Shown here piece by piece: positions 5,568 to 11,482 of a stretch of 11,482 nucleotides of DNA. How positions within the stretch are numbered: the first letter of the stretch is position 1; each line of letters starts with the position of its first letter. The position numbers and the translations under genes are program-made. Source of the stretch: an uncultured Prevotella sp. (GTDB lineage: Bacteria; Bacteroidota; Bacteroidia; Bacteroidales; Bacteroidaceae). The notes beneath the pieces are model-generated. The model was not told the origin of the DNA and made no database searches. It saw only the letters and a program-made list of their open reading frames with translations. The stretch is from positions 1 to 11,482 of the forward strand of contig CAKPRX010000069.1 of NCBI GenBank assembly GCA_934183135.1. The letters run 5' to 3'.

Positions 5568-6398
5568 ATGTCAAGAACTAATTTTGACCAGTTACTCCAG
5601 GCAGGTTGCCACTTTGGCCACCTCCGTCGCAAGTGGAATCCCGCTATGGCTCCTTACATCTTCATGGAGCGCAATGGCATCCATATTATAGACCTCAACA
5701 AGACTGTTGCTAAGATAGACGAGGCAGCAGAAGCGCTGAAGGGTATCGCCAAGTCAGGCAAGAAAATCTTGTTTGTCGCTACTAAAAAACAGGCAAAGGA
5801 TATCGTAGCCGAGAAGGCTGCATCAGTTAACATGCCTTACGTTATCGAGCGTTGGCCCGGTGGTATGCTTACCAACTTCCCGACCATCCGCAAGGCTGTT
5901 AAGAAAATGGCAAACATCGACAAGCTGATGAATGACGGTACATTCTCAAACCTCTCAAAGCGTGAGTTGCTGCAGGTAACACGTCAGCGCGCCAAACTGG
6001 AGAAGAACCTGGGCTCAATAGCCGACCTGACACGCCTTCCCTCTGCCCTCTTCGTGGTAGACGTAATGAAGGAGCACATCGCCGTTAAGGAGGCACAGCG
6101 TCTGGGCATCCCCGTGTTCGCTATCGTGGATACCAACTCTGACCCCAAGCCGGTAGACTACCTGATTCCTGCCAACGACGATGCCAAGGACTCTATCGAG
6201 GTTATCCTGAACGCCTGCTGTGGCGCCATCGCCGAGGGACTGGAGGAGCGCAAGGCTGAGAAGGCCGACGAGAAGGCTGCCGCAGAGCAGGCTGAGGAAG
6301 TGGCTGAGGCTAAGCCCCGCCGCGCACGCAAGGCCCGCAAAGAGGAGGCTCCCGCCGCTGAGGCTGCAACCGAGGCTACAGCTGAGGCTGCCGAGTAA
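5568..6398 (+). CDS. rpsB: 30S ribosomal protein S2 (uS2)
   Basis: This 276-residue protein belongs to the small-subunit head-platform junction, where S2 stabilises S1 binding in many bacteria. The family start FDQLLQAGCHFGHLRRKWNPAMAPYIFMERNGIHIIDLNKT is followed by ILFVATKKQAKDIV, RWPGGMLTNFPTIRKAVKKM and the late signature PVFAIVDTNSDPKPVDYLIPANDDA. Residues after about 225 form a low-complexity Ala/Glu/Lys tail with a basic patch (RRARKARK). Such tails are common in Bacteroidota S2 and vary between species. The ATG at 5568 follows an A-rich stretch without a Shine-Dalgarno motif. tsf begins 38 bp after the stop, and the rpsB-tsf order is almost universal in bacteria. Confidence 0.97.
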   Translation: MSRTNFDQLLQAGCHFGHLRRKWNPAMAPYIFMERNGIHIIDLNKTVAKIDEAAEALKGIAKSGKKILFVATKKQAKDIVAEKAASVNMPYVIERWPGGMLTNFPTIRKAVKKMANIDKLMNDGTFSNLSKRELLQVTRQRAKLEKNLGSIADLTRLPSALFVVDVMKEHIAVKEAQRLGIPVFAIVDTNSDPKPVDYLIPANDDAKDSIEVILNACCGAIAEGLEERKAEKADEKAAAEQAEEVAEAKPRRARKARKEEAPAAEAATEATAEAAE

Positions 6399-6436
6399 TC
6401 AATCGATATAACAAACAATAGATATTAATAATAGTT

Positions 6437-7435
6437 ATGGCTGTTACAATAGAAGATATCAAGAAGCTCCGCGCTATGACCGGCGCAGGTCTGGCTGATG
6501 TGAAGAACGCGCTGAACGAGGCTCAGGGCGACTTCGACAAGGCTAAGGAGCTTCTCCGTGAGCGTGGTCTGGCTATCGCTGCCAAGCGCTCTGACCGCGA
6601 GACATCAAATGGTTGCGTACTGGTTAAGAAGGTTCCCGGCTTTGCCGCTATGGTAGCTGTGAAGTGCGAGACCGACTTCGTGGCTGCCGGTAAGGACTTC
6701 ATCGCCCTTGTCGCTGAGATCCTGGATGCCGCTATCGCTGCCAAGTGTACCAACCTGGATGAGGTTAAGGCCCTGAAACTCGCCAACGGTGACGATGCCG
6801 CTACCGCTGTTCAGCAGCGTTCGGGTGTTACCGGTGAGAAGATGGAGCTTGATGGTTACAACTACCTCGTAGGCGACAACATCTCGGTTTACGATCACAT
6901 GGGTCGCCACATGCTGGCCACCATGGTTCAGCTCGACAAGGACAACGAGGAGGCTGCACACAAGGTTGCCATGCAGGTGGCCGCTATGAAGCCTGTCGCC
7001 CTGGACGAGGCTTCGGTTCCACAGGCCGTTAAGGACGAGGAACTGAAGGTGGCTATCGAGAAGACCAAGGAAGAGCAGGTAGAGAAGGCCGTTAACGCCG
7101 CTATCAAGAAGGCCGGCATCAACCCCAACCTGGTAGACAGCGATGACCACATCGAGTCTAACATGGCCAAGGGCTGGCTTACACAGGAGGAGGCCGACAA
7201 GGCTCGCGAAATCAAGAAGACCGTGAGCGCCGAGAAGGCTGCCAACCTGAACGAGCAGATGATACAGAACATAGCCAAGGGCCGTATGGCCAAATTCTTC
7301 AAGGAGAACTGCCTGGTTGACCAGGAATTCCAGTTCGCTGACGAAGACGGCAAGATTTCTGTAAAGGACTGGTTGAAGAAGCAGGGCGATCTCAACATCG
7401 TTAGCTACAAGCGCTTCAGCCTGTCAGCCGACTAA
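6437..7435 (+). CDS. tsf: Translation elongation factor Ts
   Basis: This 332-residue protein is the nucleotide-exchange factor that releases GDP from EF-Tu. The N-terminal UBA-like domain carries the signature IKKLRAMTGAGLADVKNAL (about 8-26). The core carries VAVKCETDFVA (73-83), whose TDF motif inserts into EF-Tu near the nucleotide magnesium site. The remaining helices (about 140-280) and the C-terminal module ending near SYKRFSL are complete. Its length suits Bacteroidota EF-Ts, which is longer than the E. coli protein (about 280 residues). It is the last gene before a strong terminator. Confidence 0.97.
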   Translation: MAVTIEDIKKLRAMTGAGLADVKNALNEAQGDFDKAKELLRERGLAIAAKRSDRETSNGCVLVKKVPGFAAMVAVKCETDFVAAGKDFIALVAEILDAAIAAKCTNLDEVKALKLANGDDAATAVQQRSGVTGEKMELDGYNYLVGDNISVYDHMGRHMLATMVQLDKDNEEAAHKVAMQVAAMKPVALDEASVPQAVKDEELKVAIEKTKEEQVEKAVNAAIKKAGINPNLVDSDDHIESNMAKGWLTQEEADKAREIKKTVSAEKAANLNEQMIQNIAKGRMAKFFKENCLVDQEFQFADEDGKISVKDWLKKQGDLNIVSYKRFSLSAD

Positions 7436-7462
7436 TTTAGCAATAGCCTAAATAGAGATAGT

Positions 7463-7500
7463 AGGGGCCGTGCCTGTATGGGGTACGGCCCTTTTATTAT
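7463..7500 (+). terminator. Intrinsic terminator of the rplM-tsf operon
   Basis: GGGCCGT (7465-7471) pairs with ACGGCCC (7485-7491). The stem continues inward by three pairs to a 7-nt loop and is followed directly by TTTTATTAT. A strong stem plus a T-run 27 bp after the tsf stop fits a classical Rho-independent terminator. Confidence 0.88.
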
Positions 7501-7554
7501 CCCTGCAAGCCCATTTTGTCAGTATCGCAGCCCCTTTATCTCGATTAATTGTAC

Positions 7555-7562
7555 TACCTTTG
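7555..7562 (+). promoter_or_regulatory. -7 box upstream of the FAH gene
   Basis: TACCTTTG matches TAnnTTTG and lies 30 bp before the ATG at 7593. The -33 element is weak; the nearest T-rich candidate, TTTA at 7535-7538, is too close. Placed just after the operon terminator, it likely starts the transcript for the FAH gene and porU. Confidence 0.6.
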
Positions 7563-7592
7563 TCACCATAGATTAACAGAAAGTTACCGCTC

Positions 7593-8210
7593 ATGAAGAT
7601 TTTTGCCGTCGGAATGAACTATAGCCAGCACAATAAAGAGCTGGATGGCGCGTTATATATACCGGAGGAGCCCGTGATATTCAGCAAGGCTGACTCGGCC
7701 CTCCTGAAGGCCCACAAGCCGTTCTTTGTGCCCGACTTCATGGGCCGTATCGACTACGAGACCGAGCTGGTGGTGCGTGTCTGCCGTCTGGGTAAGACTA
7801 TCCCAGAGCGCTTTGCCCACCGCTATTATGATGCGGTTACCGTGGGTATCGACTTTACGGCCCGCGATGTCCAGCAGCGGCTCCGCGCAGCCGGCCAGCC
7901 CTGGGAACTGAGCAAGGGTTTCGACGGTTCGGCCGCCATTGGCGACTGGGTGGGCAAGGAGCGCTTTCTCGATGTCCAGTCCCTGCGCTTCCACCTTGAT
8001 ATAAATGGGCAGACGGTGCAGGAGGGATACACGGGCGACATGCTCTTCTCCGTCGACCACATCGTGGCCTACATCAGCCGCTATTTCACCCTCAAGACGG
8101 GCGACCTCATCTTTACCGGCACTCCCGTGGGCGTAGGCCCTGTCCATATCGACGACCACATCGAGGGTTATCTTGAGGAAAGCAAGGTGCTGGAGTTTAA
8201 CTGTAAGTAG
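7593..8210 (+). CDS. Fumarylacetoacetate hydrolase (FAH) family protein
   Basis: This 205-residue protein has the FAH catalytic fold of the FAHD1 size class. Members cleave or decarboxylate 2-oxo acids such as acylpyruvates or oxaloacetate using a divalent metal. The metal ligands are visible: E56-x-E58 in IDYETELVVRV and D87 in VGIDFTARDVQ. E58 and D87 are 29 residues apart, as in FAHD1-type enzymes. The loop W-x-x-x-K-G-F-D-G-S-A-A-I-G (about 104-117) and the substrate-loop motif FTGTPVGVGP (174-183) also fit. The usual N-terminal motif KIFAVGMNYSQHNKEL supports the chosen ATG. porU follows within about 15-30 bp of the stop, so cotranscription is likely, though no functional link to secretion is obvious. 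The exact substrate cannot be assigned. Confidence 0.93.
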   Translation: MKIFAVGMNYSQHNKELDGALYIPEEPVIFSKADSALLKAHKPFFVPDFMGRIDYETELVVRVCRLGKTIPERFAHRYYDAVTVGIDFTARDVQQRLRAAGQPWELSKGFDGSAAIGDWVGKERFLDVQSLRFHLDINGQTVQEGYTGDMLFSVDHIVAYISRYFTLKTGDLIFTGTPVGVGPVHIDDHIEGYLEESKVLEFNCK

Positions 8211-8223
8211 TAATTCGCGATAT

Positions 8224-11200
8224 ATTAAAAGACAGACGACACTGAAGACCCTGAAATATATATGGACAGTCCTGCTCCTGCTGTGTGCCACGCAGGTGTC
8301 AGCGCAGCGGTTCTTTAATCTTACCGCGGCCGACGTGAAGGTAGACAGCGTGCTGCCGCAGTTCAGCTATGCCCTTCCGCTGAGTGGGGCTTATGCCGAT
8401 AGCGTCTACACGGTAAGTATATCCTATCCCGAGTTTATCGACATGACTGCTGCCGATGTGGCCCGGTGCAAGTCGATGTCTGGTGCCCGTTTCGAACCCC
8501 TTCCCCCGGTTACGCAGCGTATCGTTACCAGTCGCCGGAGGGCCAGTCTGGAGGTAACCTTCTGCCCGGTGGTACTGCGTGGCGGTCGCTATCAGGTGCT
8601 GGTGAGCTTTATGCTCGATGTGCAGGCTCGCCCCAAGTCGCGTGCCACCCACCGTCAGCGTGCCACCGCCGCGTCGGCCGCCGAGCGCTACGCGGCCAAC
8701 TCGGTACTGGCCACAGGCCGATGGGCTAAGGTGAGGGTGCCCGAGACAGGTGTCTACCAACTTACCGAGACGCTCATCCGAAAAGCAGGTTTTACCGACC
8801 TCTCCCGCGTGAAGGTCTATGGCTATGGCGGAGCCCTGCTTCAGGAGCAGCTTGACGGTGCCGACCTCCAGGCCCACGACGACCTGCGCGAGGTTCCTAT
8901 CTGCGCGGTAGGCAGCAAGCGCTTATTCCATGCCCAGGGCCCCGTGAGCTGGTCGTCTGACGAGGCTGCGGTTCGTACGCGCAATCCCTATTCTCAGTAT
9001 GGTTACTACTTTATCACTCAGGCCGACGAGCCTACGGCTACGGTAGACTCAGCCCAGTTTGTCAGTGGCTTCTACCCCTCGGCAGCCGACACCCACTGGC
9101 TCCATGAGGTAGACAACTATGCCTGGTATCATGGCGGGCGCAATCTCTATGAAGACACCCCCGTCAATGCTGGCTCCCAGCACGACTATGCACTCCCCGG
9201 CTTTGCCGCCCATCAGCATCGGGCGCGCCTGTCGGTATGCGTGTCGGCCGGCGTGGCCACCTCGGTGCAGATACTGCGTAACGGTACCGTGCTGAGTACC
9301 ATGGAACTGAATCCGGACAGCTACTCCAAGGGTGCCAGTGCCCTGCGTGTCGTGGATATAGCCCCAGCCGACACCGTAAACGACCATCTCACCATCAAGA
9401 CGATAACTGGCGGTCCCGCCCGTCTTGACTATATCTCGCTGGCTTACGACCAGCCCCGCGAGGCCCCCCGCCTGAGTGCCGTGCGTGATGAGCCCGAGTA
9501 TGTCTATAACATCACTACCCAGAACCACCATGCCGATGGGCCCAGCGACATGGTCATTGTCATCCCTACCAGCCAGAAACTCCTGGCTCAGGCCCAGCGC
9601 CTCGCCCAGTACCATGAGCAGCACGACTCCCTGCGTGTGCGCATCGTGCCTGCCGATGAGCTTTATAACGAGTTCTCCAGCGGTACGCCCGACGCCAGCG
9701 CCTACCGCCGTTACCTGAAGATGCTCTACGACCGTGCCGCTACCGACAGCGACCTGCCCCGCTATCTGCTGCTTTTCGGCGATGGCGTGTGGGACAACCG
9801 TATGCTCTCCAGTGCCACCCGCAGGCTAAACCCCGACGACTATCTGCTCTGCTACGAGAGCGAGAACTCCTTCAGCGAGCTGTACTGCTATGTCGATGAC
9901 GGCTACTACACCCTCCTTGACGACGGCGAGGGCGCCGACCTGCTCAGCAGCGACAAGGGCGATGTGGCAGTGGGGCGTTTCCCCGTGACAACGGCCGAGG
10001 AGGCCCGCGCCATGGTAGACAAGACCATAGCCTATGCCAACAATGCCAATGCCGGAGCCTGGCAGAATGTGCTCATGTTCATGGGCGACGACGGCAACAA
10101 CAACATACACATGGAGGATGCCGATGCGGCTGCCGAGCAGACCGCCCGCTTGCATCCTGGGTTCCAGATTAAAAAAGTAATGTGGGACGCCTACGTGCGC
10201 GAGTCCTCGGCCACAGGCCATACGTACCCCGAGGCCACCCGCGACATCAAGCGTCAGATGAATAGCGGTGCCTTAGTGATGGACTATAGTGGCCACGGGC
10301 GGGCCGAGCAGCTGTCGCACGAGGCCGTACTGCGCATCTCCGACTTTGAGCAGTTTACCAATGCCAACCTGCCGTTGTGGATTACCGCCTCGTGCGACAT
10401 CATGGCCTTCGACGGGGTTACCCCCACCTTAGGCGAGGCAGCCGTGCTCAACAGCCGGGGCGGCGCTGTGGCTTTCTGGGGTACTACCCGTACCGTGCAG
10501 ACCCTCTATAACCGCAATATCAACATGGCCTTTATGCGCCATGTACTCTCTACCCCCGGGGGAGTCCCCATGCCGATAGGCGAGGCCCAGCGCCTGGCCA
10601 AGAACGAGATGATTGCTACCGGGCAGGACGTTACGGCCAACAAGTTGCAGTACTCTCTGCTCGGCGACCCCGCCCTGGCACTCCACCTGCCTACCCTGCA
10701 GGCGGTAGTCGACAGTATTGACGGCCAGCCCACATCGGCCGGGCGCGTAGCCCTGCAGGTGGGCCGCGTGGCACGTATCAGCGGGCATATCGAGGGTGCC
10801 GCCGACTTTGACGGAGTGGTCACAGGCGTGGTGCGCGATGTCAGCGAGCAGGTGACGTGCCGCGTCAACGACCCACAGGAAACCCAGGACCCCTTTACGT
10901 ACACCGACCGGCGCAACGTGATATACCAAGGCTCCGACAGTGTGCGCCAGGGCCGCTTCTCCCTTACCTTTGCCGTGCCGCGCGACATCTCCTACTCCGA
11001 CGCCACGGCCCTTGTCAATCTCTATGCCGTAGACCACACCCATACGCGTATCGCCAACGGTGCCTATGCCAACTTTACCGTGGGCGGAGGCAGCACCCTG
11101 ACCGCCGACTCCATCGGGCCGTCGGTGTACTGCTACCTCAACTCACCCCAGTTTGCCAATGGCGGACGGGTCAACACCACCCCCTATTTCGTAGCTGAGA

Positions 11201-11482
11201 TTACCGATGAAGACGGTATCAACGTATCCGACGGAGGCATCGGCCACGACATGCAGCTGGTCATCGATGGCGACATGACCCGCACCTACTCCCTCAACGA
11301 CAACTTTGTCTTCGACTTCGGTACCTACACCCGTGGTACCACCTATTATAATATACCCACGCTGGCCCCCGGTCCCCATACGTTGGCCTTCCGCGTGTGG
11401 GATGTGCTCAACAATGCCACCACCACCCGTCTGGACTTCACCGTGGTACAGGGGCTGGAGCCCACCATCTTCAGTGTAGACC
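8224..11482 (+). CDS. porU: Type IX secretion system C-terminal signal peptidase PorU (3' end beyond window)
   Basis: The frame is open from here to the right edge, about 1,086 residues. A signal peptide is clear: basic KRQTTLKTLK, then hydrophobic YIWTVLLLLCATQVSA, then cleavage before QRFF. After a beta-rich N-terminal region comes a gingipain-type C25 peptidase domain (about 440-820), with DMVIVIPTSQ, YLLLFGDGVWDN, the catalytic His in DYSGHG (H691), the catalytic Cys in TASCDIMAF (C724), and the closing YSLLGDPAL. The 33-residue His-Cys spacing is the same as I recall for P. gingivalis PorU. Immunoglobulin-like C-terminal parts follow. PorU is the surface sortase that removes the C-terminal signal from type IX cargo and joins the cargo to A-LPS. 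The start is odd: no ATG, GTG or TTG precedes the signal peptide except a TTG at 8173 inside the FAH gene. ATT at 8224 is used here; CTG at 8242 or 8251 are alternatives. Confidence 0.92.
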   Translation, partial: MKRQTTLKTLKYIWTVLLLLCATQVSAQRFFNLTAADVKVDSVLPQFSYALPLSGAYADSVYTVSISYPEFIDMTAADVARCKSMSGARFEPLPPVTQRIVTSRRRASLEVTFCPVVLRGGRYQVLVSFMLDVQARPKSRATHRQRATAASAAERYAANSVLATGRWAKVRVPETGVYQLTETLIRKAGFTDLSRVKVYGYGGALLQEQLDGADLQAHDDLREVPICAVGSKRLFHAQGPVSWSSDEAAVRTRNPYSQYGYYFITQADEPTATVDSAQFVSGFYPSAADTHWLHEVDNYAWYHGGRNLYEDTPVNAGSQHDYALPGFAAHQHRARLSVCVSAGVATSVQILRNGTVLSTMELNPDSYSKGASALRVVDIAPADTVNDHLTIKTITGGPARLDYISLAYDQPREAPRLSAVRDEPEYVYNITTQNHHADGPSDMVIVIPTSQKLLAQAQRLAQYHEQHDSLRVRIVPADELYNEFSSGTPDASAYRRYLKMLYDRAATDSDLPRYLLLFGDGVWDNRMLSSATRRLNPDDYLLCYESENSFSELYCYVDDGYYTLLDDGEGADLLSSDKGDVAVGRFPVTTAEEARAMVDKTIAYANNANAGAWQNVLMFMGDDGNNNIHMEDADAAAEQTARLHPGFQIKKVMWDAYVRESSATGHTYPEATRDIKRQMNSGALVMDYSGHGRAEQLSHEAVLRISDFEQFTNANLPLWITASCDIMAFDGVTPTLGEAAVLNSRGGAVAFWGTTRTVQTLYNRNINMAFMRHVLSTPGGVPMPIGEAQRLAKNEMIATGQDVTANKLQYSLLGDPALALHLPTLQAVVDSIDGQPTSAGRVALQVGRVARISGHIEGAADFDGVVTGVVRDVSEQVTCRVNDPQETQDPFTYTDRRNVIYQGSDSVRQGRFSLTFAVPRDISYSDATALVNLYAVDHTHTRIANGAYANFTVGGGSTLTADSIGPSVYCYLNSPQFANGGRVNTTPYFVAEITDEDGINVSDGGIGHDMQLVIDGDMTRTYSLNDNFVFDFGTYTRGTTYYNIPTLAPGPHTLAFRVWDVLNNATTTRLDFTVVQGLEPTIFSVD

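Noticed and set aside
8262..8264. ATG as the porU start
   Set aside because: It is in a different frame from the signal peptide and the rest of porU; using it would need a frameshift with no sequence support.
1..11482. CRISPR arrays, tRNA or rRNA genes, transposases, phage genes
   Set aside because: None of the expected repeat, fold or protein patterns were seen on either strand.

Overview
The window looks like chromosomal DNA from a GC-rich member of the Bacteroidota, most likely Bacteroidales. Three things point there. The clear promoters carry the Bacteroidota-type -7 box TAnnTTTG with an upstream TTG. Start codons lack Shine-Dalgarno sequences and often follow A/T-rich stretches. The gene content includes a rplM-rpsI-rpsB-tsf operon and the type IX secretion sortase PorU. 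No rRNA, tRNA, CRISPR array, insertion sequence or phage gene was seen. Genus-level placement is not possible from the sequence alone.

Left part (1-2342): the extreme left edge may hold the start of a leftward membrane-protein gene, whose codons form 21-bp-phased repeats. A gene-free stretch of about 460 bp follows (94-551). It holds a promoter-like site, an SOS-box-like palindrome with a nearby 16-bp inverted repeat, and a GC-rich block that can fold as a three-way junction. Next come a small membrane-anchored DUF4359-like protein (552-917) and a stand-alone TolC-family outer-membrane protein of the CzcC/CusC type (997-2253), with no pump gene beside it. A perfect 18-bp inverted repeat then separates this unit from a convergent gene.

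Middle (2343-4608): a leftward acyltransferase-3 membrane protein and a rightward flavoprotein with a compact CX2CX2CX5C cysteine motif diverge from a 347-bp spacer. Each has a TAnnTTTG box in that spacer. A strong promoter and a structured leader of about 140 nt precede the ribosomal genes.

Right part (4609-11482): rplM, rpsI, rpsB and tsf read in one direction and end at a good intrinsic terminator. rplM appears to lack the conserved HTG loop. A 116-nt structured gap lies before rpsB. After the terminator, a new TAnnTTTG box precedes a FAH-fold hydrolase/decarboxylase gene and then porU, which runs off the right edge. porU has an intact His/Cys catalytic pair and a clear signal peptide but no ATG, GTG or TTG at the expected start.

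No multi-gene novel system is evident. The best leads are the unusual starts, deletions and RNA or operator structures listed in the findings.
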